From an uncultured Rhodobacter sp. (GTDB taxonomy: Bacteria; Pseudomonadota; Alphaproteobacteria; Rhodobacterales; Rhodobacteraceae): DNA of 64,000 nt. Where the stretch lies: contig CAMFII010000001.1 in the NCBI GenBank assembly GCA_945952585.1, positions 62,001 through 126,000 of the forward strand, given 5' to 3'. The first letter of the stretch is position 1. Each line of letters starts with the position of its first letter. Shown here in pieces: positions 1 through 8,498 of this stretch. The notes beneath the pieces were generated by a model. The model did no database searches. It was not told where the DNA came from and saw nothing but the letters and a program-made list of their open reading frames with translations. The position numbers and the translations under genes were made by a program.

Positions 1-2
1 TG

Positions 3-566
3 TACCTGAACGGGCTCAGCCTTGGCTCGTTCAACTCGGACCTCAGTCATGACCTCTTCCAGGTGATCGGCGATCCCTATCAGGGGGCGCTGTGGGTTGG
101 CCCGCCCTTCCCCAGCCGCACCTGGAACAACGTCACCGCGCAACGCAACCCCGGCACACCCGCCTGGCTGCCCGAGTTCCGCGACGGCTCTGTGATCCGC
201 TTCACTTCGCAGACGAACAAGCTGAATGACGCACCTGCGCCCTGGGGGCCGTACCGGATCATCTATCTGCAATATGCCTCGGATGCTGTGACCTTCTTCG
301 ATCCCTATGCGCTCTGGCGGCGGCCTGCCTGGCTGCAACAACCGCTCGGGCCGGATGTCAGCCCGGATTTCAAATGGATCCCGGTGGTGACTTTCCTGCA
401 GCTTGGCATCGACATCATGCTGGCGACGACCCCGCCGCTCGGACACGGCCACAGCTATGCCTTCCCGCACTACCTCGATGCCTGGGCTTCGCTGACAGAT
501 GCGCCGGGCTGGACACCGGAGGGGCTTGAGGCGCTGAAGGCCAAGGTCGCGGCGGCGCGCAACTGA
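3..566 (+). CDS. alpha/beta-hydrolase family protein, C-terminal part (5' truncated)
   Basis: The reading frame is open from the window edge, so the start lies upstream; 187 residues are visible. It resembles the catalytic domain of the membrane-anchored alpha/beta-hydrolase family formerly called DUF2319 (Abhydrolase_9). A nucleophile-elbow-like GLSLGS lies near the beginning, followed by GDPYQGALWVGPPF, then YLQYASDAVTFF, then GPDVSPDFKWIPVVTFLQL, and a GHGHSY motif that probably carries the catalytic histidine. In this family the N-terminal half is usually a multi-helix membrane domain, which would lie outside the window. The substrate is unknown. One base separates its stop from the LysE-family start, so the two are probably co-transcribed. 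The family assignment is from recalled motif pattern. Confidence 0.8.
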   Translation, partial: YLNGLSLGSFNSDLSHDLFQVIGDPYQGALWVGPPFPSRTWNNVTAQRNPGTPAWLPEFRDGSVIRFTSQTNKLNDAPAPWGPYRIIYLQYASDAVTFFDPYALWRRPAWLQQPLGPDVSPDFKWIPVVTFLQLGIDIMLATTPPLGHGHSYAFPHYLDAWASLTDAPGWTPEGLEALKAKVAAARN

Positions 567-567
567 G

Positions 568-1149
568 ATGAGCGACCCGATGAGCCCGCTGGCCTTTGCG
601 GCGACGCTTGCTGCCTTGCTGATCTCGCCAGGACCGACCAACACGCTGCTCGCCCTTGGCGGCGCGGCGCACGGCCTTTGGCGATCATCCGGCCTGACCA
701 TCGCCGCCGTGACGGCCTACCTTTTGGTCGTGACGCCTCTGGCGCTGTTTGGCGGCAACTACCTGCAGGATCACGCCTTGCTCGCCGGGGCGGTAAAGGT
801 GGTTGCCGCTTCCTGGGTGATCTACCTGGCCGTCCGGCTGTGGCAGACACCGCCCACGACCGGCCCCGACCGGACCGTCACGCCCGCCCGCATCTTCATC
901 ACCACGCTGCTGAACCCCAAGGGGCTGATCATCGGGCTGGCGATCCTGCCCGCCACCGGCAGCCTTGCCGCCCTGCTGCCGTGGCTCGCCGGGCTGGCGG
1001 GGATCATCGTTGTCGCGTCGCTTCTCTGGATCGCGGCCGGGGCGACCCTTGGCCGGCTGACCGAAAGCGGACTGCCGCAGCCCCTTCGTCGCGGGGCCGC
1101 CGGCTATCTGGGCATCGTCGCGCTCGGCTTGGTCGCCTCTGCGCTTTAG
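568..1149 (+). CDS. LysE/RhtB family amino-acid exporter
   Basis: A 193-residue, very hydrophobic protein with about six membrane segments, the usual size for the LysE/RhtB family of amino-acid and homoserine-lactone exporters. The N-terminal signature SPGPTNTLLALGGAAHG fits the family's conserved SPGP motif in the first loop, and TLLNPKGLIIGLAILPA matches the second conserved block with its Asn-Pro-Lys. It would export small amino compounds across the inner membrane by proton antiport; the substrate cannot be predicted. The ATG is one base after the upstream hydrolase stop. Its 3' end overlaps the end of the convergent OmpA-family gene by four bases, leaving no room for an intergenic terminator. 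Confidence 0.88.
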   Translation: MSDPMSPLAFAATLAALLISPGPTNTLLALGGAAHGLWRSSGLTIAAVTAYLLVVTPLALFGGNYLQDHALLAGAVKVVAASWVIYLAVRLWQTPPTTGPDRTVTPARIFITTLLNPKGLIIGLAILPATGSLAALLPWLAGLAGIIVVASLLWIAAGATLGRLTESGLPQPLRRGAAGYLGIVALGLVASAL

Positions 1150-3032
1150 CTTCCATCCACAAGCCAGGTGATGTCCCTGACCGCCACGCGACGGTTCCGG
1201 GGTTCGTCCCCTTCCGAAGGGATCTTCAGATAGCGTTCGCCATAGCCCTGCACCACCAGGTTCTCCGGCGGGATGCCGAAGACCTGAGTCAGGGCAAGCG
1301 CCACCGACTCGGCCCGGCGGTCGGACAAGGCCAGATTGTAGGCGGCACTGCCGACGGCATCGGTGTGTCCCTCGATCAGGAAAAGCGACCGGGGATCATC
1401 GGCAATGATCTCGGACATGAGCTTTGCCAGTTGCCCCAGGCGACCCGCCTGTTCTGGCGGGATCGCGGAGGACGCCGTGGCGAAGGTGATGGGGCGCGGA
1501 CTGAGTTCCGGCGCCAGGGCGCGCAGTTCGGCAATACCCCGCACCTGGGCCAGGCTGTAGCGATCAAGCCCCGGCTGCTGCGCCTCGGCAAGACGGTTGC
1601 GCAGGTCCGCAAGATCGCTGTCCTCGAGCAGGCTGAGAGCAGGCACACGCGGCTTCGGCAGCCGCGACACATCGACAGGCTTCACCGGACGGGTGTCATC
1701 GATGATGCCGACGCGCTGGCCATTCGGAAAGACGATCTCGCGCCGAAGCACGCGACCGGTCGCATCGCGGACGGTTTCGACAGTGCTGCCATCCCCGCGC
1801 GCAATCGACGTCAGGGTCGAGCCGTCGGAATAGCGCTGCGTCGTCTCCACGACGCCGGGCTGGCGGAGCAGTGCATCGTCATCCTTCCAGACGGCAAGGT
1901 TGCCGTTGCCCTGATCGACAACGACCCGGTCCCCCGAATTCGCCACCACCCGGTTGTTCGCCACCATCATGCCCACGGCAACCGCGCCAAGCGCGACGAG
2001 GCCGGCCTTCTCGAGGTCGGAAAGCCCGCTCTTCTTTTCAGCGCTGGTGGGGGCGGCGGTGGTCACCTTGGTCTGGAAATCCTGCTCGCTGCTGCGGGCG
2101 GTCTCGGCGGTGATGGTCTGCGTCGAGGTCGCAGCCGGCGGCGGCGCGGCGCCTTCCAGCGCGGCAGCCGCCGCTGCGGCCGGGGCGGCGGTTTCGGCGG
2201 CTGGAGCGACGGCATCCTCCAGCGTCTGCACGGCCGAGGCCACTTCGGGTTTCGCCATCAGTGAGTCGAGGACCGCCTGCTGCTCTGCCGTCGGCGCAGG
2301 GGCCATCTCGGCGGTTGGCTGGCCTGCGGGGGGTGGCTCAACTGCAGTCGAGGCCGCATCCGTGCCGGCCTGCCCGCCTTCGGGCGACGCGTCGCTCTCT
2401 TCGGTAGCAGGCGCGTCGGCGGGGGCTGGTGCAGGGGCGGCTTCACCCTCGGCAGGCTTCGCCTGTGTCTCAGCCTCGGTCGGCGCTGCGGGTTCCTCGG
2501 AAGGGGGCGCTTGTGGCGCAGGTTCCGCGGTGTCGGTCGCCTGCGGTGCAGGTTCGGCACCGGTCTCGGGCGCAGATCCGGTCGATTGCGGCTCCGCCTG
2601 GGCTTCGGCTGCTGTCGGCGCCTGCTCTTCCGGTGCGGGTACTGGCTCGGCCGCGACATCTCCCGTCGGCTCGGACGGCGCGACCTCGACGGCGGGAGGT
2701 GCCGTCTGCTGATCGTCGGCCGGAGCTTGAGCGTCGGGTGCCGGTCCGGTTTCGGGAACCGATGCGGCCGGATCAGAGGGCGGCGCTACCGTCTCCGGGG
2801 AAGCTGCACTTCCGTCCGCAGGCGGCGTTTCTATGGCCGCGCAGCCGGCGGCGGCGGGATCTGCCGAACAGTCGGTGTCCGATTGCGCCAACCAGACGCG
2901 CCCACCTTCGCCGACAGCCGCCGGAAGCTGGCGCGGGCCCACAGAAATCTGGGCCGACGCGACCCCTCCGTTCACAATCGACAGGGACAGGGTCAGCGCC
3001 GTGGTCGTCCGCAGGATCGGGTTGTGCCGCAT
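1146..3032 (-). CDS. OmpA-family outer-membrane/periplasmic protein with long Ala/Pro/Glu-rich linker
   Basis: 628 residues. Residues 1-28 look like a signal peptide ending VASAQ. Roughly residues 55-315 are a low-complexity segment of Ala, Pro, Glu and Gln. A short hydrophobic stretch (GLVALGAVAVGMMVAN, near 345) precedes a domain with repeated DGST-type turns. The last ~115 residues are a canonical OmpA/MotB peptidoglycan-binding domain with EGHTDAVGSAAYN and LSDRRAESV. It probably tethers the envelope to peptidoglycan, with the extended linker spanning the periplasm. Similar proteins are common in Rhodobacterales. The composition of the linker creates long open frames on the other strand, which I treat as shadows. 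It is convergent with the LysE gene and divergent from the patatin gene. Confidence 0.88.
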   Translation of the reverse strand: MRHNPILRTTTALTLSLSIVNGGVASAQISVGPRQLPAAVGEGGRVWLAQSDTDCSADPAAAGCAAIETPPADGSAASPETVAPPSDPAASVPETGPAPDAQAPADDQQTAPPAVEVAPSEPTGDVAAEPVPAPEEQAPTAAEAQAEPQSTGSAPETGAEPAPQATDTAEPAPQAPPSEEPAAPTEAETQAKPAEGEAAPAPAPADAPATEESDASPEGGQAGTDAASTAVEPPPAGQPTAEMAPAPTAEQQAVLDSLMAKPEVASAVQTLEDAVAPAAETAAPAAAAAAALEGAAPPPAATSTQTITAETARSSEQDFQTKVTTAAPTSAEKKSGLSDLEKAGLVALGAVAVGMMVANNRVVANSGDRVVVDQGNGNLAVWKDDDALLRQPGVVETTQRYSDGSTLTSIARGDGSTVETVRDATGRVLRREIVFPNGQRVGIIDDTRPVKPVDVSRLPKPRVPALSLLEDSDLADLRNRLAEAQQPGLDRYSLAQVRGIAELRALAPELSPRPITFATASSAIPPEQAGRLGQLAKLMSEIIADDPRSLFLIEGHTDAVGSAAYNLALSDRRAESVALALTQVFGIPPENLVVQGYGERYLKIPSEGDEPRNRRVAVRDITWLVDGS

Positions 3033-3196
3033 GGGTCAAAGTCTTTCTTCTGGATTGCTAAGTCATGAATCTAGGTGACCGAGGCACCAGAACCAGACAT
3101 TCGCGCCGGCCAGCCGCCGGGACCGGCGGGATCCCGCCCTGTTCGATTGTGCAGGGCAAGCCGGCGGGTTAGGCTTTGCATATCTGTTTCGAGGTG

Positions 3197-3213
3197 CGGC
3201 CATATTGGCCGCA
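3197..3213. promoter_or_regulatory. inverted repeat just upstream of the patatin ribosome-binding site
   Basis: GCGGCCA-TAT-TGGCCGC is a perfect 7-bp inverted repeat with a 3-nt spacer. It ends directly before the AAAGGAG ribosome-binding site of the patatin gene. It could be an operator for a dimeric repressor, or an RNA hairpin next to the ribosome-binding site. No known regulator site is recognised. Confidence 0.35.
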
Positions 3214-3224
3214 AAGGAGTTTCG

Positions 3225-4298
3225 ATGGCCCGTTCGCCCCGCAAGACGAAACCGATCAACCTTGCCCTGCAAGGCGGCGGGTCACATGGGGCGTTGACCT
3301 GGGGTGTGCTGGACCGGATCCTTGAAGAGGAACGGCTGGACATCGTGGGCGTCAGCGGCACATCCGCTGGCGCGATGAACGCGGTGGTCATGGCCGACGG
3401 CCTTGCTGCCGGTGGACGCGCACACGCCCGGGCGGGGCTTGAACGCTTCTGGAAGGCGGTCAGCGACGCCGCGCAGTTCTCGCCCTTCCAGCGCAGCCCG
3501 CTCGATCGGATGGTCGGGAATTACAGCCTCGACCATTCGCCCGGATACCTCTTCTTCGAAGGGCTGAGCCGGATGTTCTCGCCCTATGACCTCAATCCGC
3601 TCGGCCTGAACCCGCTGCGCGGGCTTCTGGCCGAACATGTCGATTTCGACAGGATCAACGCGGCCGAAGGGCTTCGGGTCCATGTCGCGGCGACAAATGT
3701 TCGCACCGGGCGGTCGCGGGTCTTTGGCCCCGGCGAGTTGGGGGTAGAGCCGGTGCTTGCCTCGGCCTGCCTGCCGCAGATGTTCCCGGCGGTCGAGATC
3801 GACGGCGAGTTCTACTGGGATGGCGGCTTTACCGGGAACCCGGCGCTTTATCCGCTGCTGTCGAGCCCCGCCAGCCCCGACATCGTCGTGGTCCAGATCA
3901 ACCCGCTGGTGCGCCACGCGGCGCCGCGTTCCGCGCGCGAAATCATGAACCGGGTGAACGAGATCAGCTTCAACTCGAGCCTGGTCAAGGAACTGCGTGC
4001 CATCGGCCTGATGCAGCGTGTGGCAGAGGAGCGGGGGATCGACCTCGGCGTCTACACCCACACCTATCTTCACCTGATCCACACCTATCTCGAGGTGCAG
4101 GACCTTGTCGCTTCCAGCAAGCTGAATGCCGAATGGGTCTATCTGCGCAAGCTTTTCGATCTGGGCCGGGGCTGGGCGGATGACTGGCTGACGCAGAATT
4201 TCGACAGTATCGGCGAACGCTCGACGCTCGACCTCGACAGTCTCGAAGGCGATGCCCACCTGCCAGCGCCGCCTTCCGTCTCTAGAGCCGCAGAGTAA
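3225..4298 (+). CDS. patatin-like phospholipase
   Basis: 357 residues from the ATG chosen here, which has AAAGGAG seven bases upstream; a longer open frame upstream has no such site. The patatin fold is shown by the oxyanion-hole motif GGGSHG (17-22), the nucleophile elbow GTSAG with Ser47, and the Asp-Gly-Gly motif (Asp199 in FYWDGGF) that completes the Ser-Asp dyad. Bacterial members hydrolyse phospholipid or other acyl-ester bonds; many act in membrane turnover or polymer metabolism. No signal peptide is evident, so the enzyme is probably cytoplasmic or loosely membrane-bound. It is followed after 7 nt by a DUF900 hydrolase, and the two likely form one transcript. Confidence 0.9.
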   Translation: MARSPRKTKPINLALQGGGSHGALTWGVLDRILEEERLDIVGVSGTSAGAMNAVVMADGLAAGGRAHARAGLERFWKAVSDAAQFSPFQRSPLDRMVGNYSLDHSPGYLFFEGLSRMFSPYDLNPLGLNPLRGLLAEHVDFDRINAAEGLRVHVAATNVRTGRSRVFGPGELGVEPVLASACLPQMFPAVEIDGEFYWDGGFTGNPALYPLLSSPASPDIVVVQINPLVRHAAPRSAREIMNRVNEISFNSSLVKELRAIGLMQRVAEERGIDLGVYTHTYLHLIHTYLEVQDLVASSKLNAEWVYLRKLFDLGRGWADDWLTQNFDSIGERSTLDLDSLEGDAHLPAPPSVSRAAE

Positions 4299-4305
4299 GT
4301 TCGGC

Positions 4306-5430
4306 ATGGACGGCGGCAGGATCTCGGGACGTCTTCTTCGGTTTATCGTGCTTGCAGCGCTAACCGTGCTGTCCGCATGCGCGCCACGCGGCAGTATCGT
4401 TGTCGATCCGGTGGCGGCCACCGTGGGTGATGTCCGCCCGATCCTGGTCGCGACCAGCCGCGTGCCTGCCGCCGATCCGGCGGTCTTTTCCGGCCGCATC
4501 GCCCCGGGCATGAGCTTTGCCGAAACCGAGATCTCTGTCCCGCCCGTGCGCAAGCCCGGCACCGTGACCTTCCCGCGCGGCACACCCGATCCGCAGACCG
4601 ACTTCCTTGTGGTCGCCAACCGTCCGATCGCCGACGAAGCCGGATTCATCAGGGCGATCAATGCCCAGCTTGCCGGCAAGCCGAAGAACCAGCGCGAGAT
4701 CTTCGTCTTCGTCCACGGGTTCAACACGAACTTTGCCGAAGGGCTGATGCGTCAAGCCCAGATGAATTCGGACTACGCGACGCCCGGCGTATCGGTGAAT
4801 TATTCCTGGCCCTCGGCGGCCAGTGTCAGTGCCTATGCGACCGACCGGGAAGCCACGCTTGTCGCGCGCGACGACCTCGACCGGCTTATCGGCATCCTGT
4901 CGCGGACCAACGCCACCGACATCGTGCTGAGCGGCCATTCGATGGGCGCCTTCGTCGTTATGGAGGCGGTCCGTCAGCGCGCAATCCGCGATGGTCAGGC
5001 CGGCTTCCGCAAGCTGAGGTCGGTCGTCCTTCTGGCCCCCGACATCGATGTCGAGGTGTTCCGTCGCCAGATGCGGGCCCTTCAGGGCATTGACGTGTCG
5101 ATCTTCGTCATCACCTCAAGCCGCGATCGCGCCTTGCGGTTCTCGGCGCTTCTGCGCGGCACGCCCGACCGGCTGGGTTCGGTCAGCGATCCGATGCGGG
5201 TGAGCGGGCTGCCGGTGACGCTCATCGACCTGTCGGCCGTTCAAACGCAGAACGACAGCCTGCGCCATTTCAAGGCGGCCACGTCACCCGTCATGATTTC
5301 GCTGATCCAGGGGACGGGAAGCATCGGGGCGCAGGTGCTCGAAGACGAAGAGCGCAAGTCACGATTCATGGCCGCCGGCGTGGTGTTCCAGGACCTGCGC
5401 GGCGTGGCGCGCGCGCCCTTCGCCCAATAG
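4306..5430 (+). CDS. DUF900-family alpha/beta hydrolase, lipoprotein
   Basis: 374 residues starting at the ATG that gives a clear lipoprotein signal: a hydrophobic helix ending LTVLSAC, with Cys25 the likely lipidated residue. An upstream in-frame ATG would overlap the patatin gene and bury the signal, so it is less likely. The body is an alpha/beta hydrolase of the DUF900 type (PF05990): VFVHGFNTNFAEG supplies the HG oxyanion region and SGHSMGAF carries the nucleophile Ser212. The function is probably an esterase anchored in the envelope; the substrate is unknown. Its pairing with a patatin suggests a shared role in lipid or ester hydrolysis, but that is inference. It converges on the RND permease, only 17 nt away. 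Confidence 0.85.
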   Translation: MDGGRISGRLLRFIVLAALTVLSACAPRGSIVVDPVAATVGDVRPILVATSRVPAADPAVFSGRIAPGMSFAETEISVPPVRKPGTVTFPRGTPDPQTDFLVVANRPIADEAGFIRAINAQLAGKPKNQREIFVFVHGFNTNFAEGLMRQAQMNSDYATPGVSVNYSWPSAASVSAYATDREATLVARDDLDRLIGILSRTNATDIVLSGHSMGAFVVMEAVRQRAIRDGQAGFRKLRSVVLLAPDIDVEVFRRQMRALQGIDVSIFVITSSRDRALRFSALLRGTPDRLGSVSDPMRVSGLPVTLIDLSAVQTQNDSLRHFKAATSPVMISLIQGTGSIGAQVLEDEERKSRFMAAGVVFQDLRGVARAPFAQ

Positions 5431-5447
5431 AGGCGCCCGCCCGGCCA

Positions 5448-8400
5448 TCAGGTAGCAGGCGGGGGCGCATCCTTGTGCAGGGTCGTGTAGAGCGTCGGCA
5501 GGAAGATCAGCGTCAGCAACGTCGCCACCAGCAGCCCGCCCATGATGGCGAAGGCCATCGGCCCCCAGAACAGCGTCGGGGCGATCGGCAGAAGGCCGAG
5601 CACCGTCGAGAGCGCGGTCAGCAGCAGCGGCCGGAACCGGCTGGTGGCCGCCTTCACCGCCGCCTCGCGGACAGGCAGCCCGGCAGCCCGTTCGTCGTTG
5701 ATCTGGGTGATGAGGATCACGGCGTTCTTCGCGATCATCCCGATCAGCGCCAGGATCCCGAGGATCGCGACGAAACCAAGCGAGCGCTGGAACAGAAGCA
5801 GCGCGCCGACGACCCCGATCAGGCCAAGCGGCAGAAGCGAAATCACCATCGCCATATCGCGGAAGCTCTGCAATTGGATCATCAGCAGCGTCACCATGAT
5901 GAAGATCATCAGCGGCACCACGGCAAAGACCGAGGCCTGGCTTTCGGCGCTGGTTTCGACCGTACCGCCAACCTGCACTTCGTAGCCGGGGGGCAGGCTG
6001 GCGTTGAACTGGTCGATCTTGTCCTGCAGATTCTCCACCACCGCCTCGGGCGTGACCCCGGGCGCGGTATCGGCAAGGATCGTCAGGGTCGGCAGGCGGT
6101 CGCGGCGCCAGATGAAGGGCTGTTCCTGGTCATACGAGAAGGTCGCGAACTGGCCGAGTGCCACCGTGCGCCCGCCCGGAACAGGAACCTGCAAGGTCGA
6201 CAGCGTATCGAGCGAGACCCGATCCTGCTCGTCCGCCCGGGCGACGATCGGGATCAGGTAGATGTTGTCGCGCAGTTGCGAGACTGTCGTTCCCGAGACG
6301 GCGGTGTTCAGGATCGTGGCAACCTGCGCGCTGGTCAGGCCAAGGCGGCGGGCACGGTCCTGATCAACCTCGATCTTGATTTGCCGTGCAGGCTCGATCC
6401 AGTCGAAATGCACATGGCGAGAGTCCGGCTCCTCGGCGACGATCCCTGCAAGCTCCATCGCCTTGGCGCGGAGCGTTTCGACATCAGGGCCGCTCAGGCG
6501 ATACTGGACCGGCCAGCCCACCGGGGGACCAAGCTCCAGAGGGCTGACGCGGCTGATCGCCTCGGGGAAGGTTTCGTCGAGCCATTTTGGAAGCTCGGCC
6601 TCAAGCCGTTGGCGCGCGGCGAAATCCTTGGCGATGACGACAATCTGCGAATGATGGTCGCTCGGCGGTTCGATCGACAGCGGCAGATAGAACCGGATGA
6701 CGTTCCGCCCGACATAGGAGGTCGTGATCCTGGCCTCTCCGCTTTCGTTGATATGGTCCTCGATCCGCCGGATCGCATCCTCGCTTGCGAAGATCGAACT
6801 GGCGCGCGGCAGCTGGAAGTCGACGATCAGTTCCGGCCGGTCCGAGGCCGGAAAGAACTGTCGGTCAACATGGCGCAGACCCAGAACGGCAAGGGCGAAA
6901 AGGCCGAGCGTCACCGCAAAGGTCACGACGCGCATCTTCATCGCGACGGAAAGGAAACCCTGGTACGCCCGCAACACCACGCCGGGCTTCTCCGGTTCTC
7001 CGGTCGTCGCCGGCGGCTTCAGCAGGACCGAGCTGATCAGCGGGGCAAAGATCACTGCAACCAGCCAGGACGCGATAAGCGCGATCGCAACGACGTAGAA
7101 GATCGAGATCGTGTATTCCCCTGCCGAGCTTTGCGCGAAACCGATCGGCACGAAGCCTGCAATTGTCACCAGTGTTCCGGTCAGCATGGGTGCCGCCAGC
7201 GTACGGAAGGCGAAACTTGCGGCCTGGTCTATGGTTTCGCCAATCGCCAGCCGCCGCAAGATGGCATCGACCGTCGTCATTGCATCATCGACCAGAAGAG
7301 CCAGGGCGATGATGAGCGCGCCAAGCGAGATGCGGTGAAGGTCTAACCCGAAGGCCTGCATCACCAGAAAGACGATGGCCAGGGTTACAGGAATGGCGAT
7401 GGCGACGACCGCCCCCGGTCGGACGCCGAGGGCGATGAAGCTGACGCCCAGAATGATCACCACCGCCTGCCACAGCGATTCGGTGAAGTCGCCGATGGCC
7501 TGATCGACGACGACCGGCTGGTCCGAGATCAGGATCGGCTCGATTCCGATCGGCAGCTCGGTCCTGATCTGCGCCATCGCCTTGTCGATGTCGTGGCCAA
7601 GCGCCAGGATATCGCCGCCTTCAGCCATCGAGATCGCAAGCGCAATGCCCCGGTGGCCATTGATGCGCAAAAGCGGCTGCGGCGGATCGGACAGCGTGCG
7701 GCGCACGGTGGCGATGTCGCCAAGCCGGATCATCCGACCATTAGCCATCAGCGATACATTCAGCAGGTCTGCTTCAGACTCGAACGCACCCGAGACCCGG
7801 ATCGAGACATTTTCCTTGCCGGTGGTGATCACACCCGCCGGCCGCACCGCGTTCTGCGCGGCTATCGCCTCAAAAATGCGACCGTAGTCGAGCCCCATCG
7901 CAGCGATCCGGTCGGGAAGGAATTCAAGCAAGACCTGCTCGTCCTGCACCCCGATCCATTCGATCTTGGAAATGCCCTTCACCTGCCGCAGCAGATCGGA
8001 CCGCACCATGTCGACATTGTCGCGCAACTCGCGGTCCGAGAATCCGTCGGCGGCGAAACCGTAGATGATGCCGAACACATCGCCGAAGCTGTCGTTGAAG
8101 AACGGTCCCAGAACGCCGGGCGGCAGAGTATGGCGGATGTCGCCGATACTGTTGCGCACCTCTTGCCAGACGGCTGGCACGCGATCGGGGGGAAAGGATT
8201 CCTTCAGGTCGACATATATGGTGACAATCCCCGGCCGGGTGATCGACTGCACCGAATCCAGCCCCGTCGTTTCTTCCAGTCGCCGCTCCAGCCGATCAGT
8301 CAGCTGGGTCTGGGTTTCCTCCATCGTTGCGCCAGGCCAGACTGCCGTGACGAGCATGGTCTTGATGGTGAAGCTCGGGTCTTCGTCGCGGCCAAGATTG

Positions 8401-8498
8401 ATGAAGGCGAGGGCGCCTGCAATCACGGCCACGATCATCAGGTAGATGGTCAGCTGACGGCTTTTCAGCGCCCAACTCGACAGATTGAACCCGGTCAT
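5448..8498 (-). CDS. RND efflux transporter permease (first system)
   Basis: 1016 residues, the usual length of an AcrB/AcrD/AcrF-type inner-membrane RND pump. There is an N-terminal membrane helix, two large periplasmic domains and two blocks of membrane helices. LALLVDDAMTTVDAIL carries the Asp-Asp pair of the proton relay in the fourth membrane helix, and GFVAILGILALIGMIAKN matches the tenth/eleventh helix region. It would extrude hydrophobic compounds or drugs in a tripartite complex. Its ATG overlaps the stop of the adaptor gene (ATGA), so the two are translationally coupled. No TolC-like outer-membrane channel is encoded in the window, so a channel from elsewhere must be shared. Confidence 0.93.
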   Translation of the reverse strand: MTGFNLSSWALKSRQLTIYLMIVAVIAGALAFINLGRDEDPSFTIKTMLVTAVWPGATMEETQTQLTDRLERRLEETTGLDSVQSITRPGIVTIYVDLKESFPPDRVPAVWQEVRNSIGDIRHTLPPGVLGPFFNDSFGDVFGIIYGFAADGFSDRELRDNVDMVRSDLLRQVKGISKIEWIGVQDEQVLLEFLPDRIAAMGLDYGRIFEAIAAQNAVRPAGVITTGKENVSIRVSGAFESEADLLNVSLMANGRMIRLGDIATVRRTLSDPPQPLLRINGHRGIALAISMAEGGDILALGHDIDKAMAQIRTELPIGIEPILISDQPVVVDQAIGDFTESLWQAVVIILGVSFIALGVRPGAVVAIAIPVTLAIVFLVMQAFGLDLHRISLGALIIALALLVDDAMTTVDAILRRLAIGETIDQAASFAFRTLAAPMLTGTLVTIAGFVPIGFAQSSAGEYTISIFYVVAIALIASWLVAVIFAPLISSVLLKPPATTGEPEKPGVVLRAYQGFLSVAMKMRVVTFAVTLGLFALAVLGLRHVDRQFFPASDRPELIVDFQLPRASSIFASEDAIRRIEDHINESGEARITTSYVGRNVIRFYLPLSIEPPSDHHSQIVVIAKDFAARQRLEAELPKWLDETFPEAISRVSPLELGPPVGWPVQYRLSGPDVETLRAKAMELAGIVAEEPDSRHVHFDWIEPARQIKIEVDQDRARRLGLTSAQVATILNTAVSGTTVSQLRDNIYLIPIVARADEQDRVSLDTLSTLQVPVPGGRTVALGQFATFSYDQEQPFIWRRDRLPTLTILADTAPGVTPEAVVENLQDKIDQFNASLPPGYEVQVGGTVETSAESQASVFAVVPLMIFIMVTLLMIQLQSFRDMAMVISLLPLGLIGVVGALLLFQRSLGFVAILGILALIGMIAKNAVILITQINDERAAGLPVREAAVKAATSRFRPLLLTALSTVLGLLPIAPTLFWGPMAFAIMGGLLVATLLTLIFLPTLYTTLHKDAPPPAT

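Noticed and set aside
678-2264. Long plus-strand open frame (over 500 codons) across the LysE and OmpA-family genes
   Set aside because: It lies out of frame over the LysE gene and antisense to the OmpA-family gene; its product is Arg/Gly/His-rich with no fold-like pattern, as expected for a shadow in GC-rich DNA.
5432-5468. GC-rich inverted repeat between the DUF900 hydrolase and RND permease ends
   Set aside because: The stem needs a two-base bulge, overlaps the permease stop, and has no T-run on either side, so I cannot support it as a terminator.
5475-7346. Long plus-strand open frame antisense to the first RND permease
   Set aside because: Arg/Asp/His/Gln-rich composition with no motif, fully covered by a clear permease gene.
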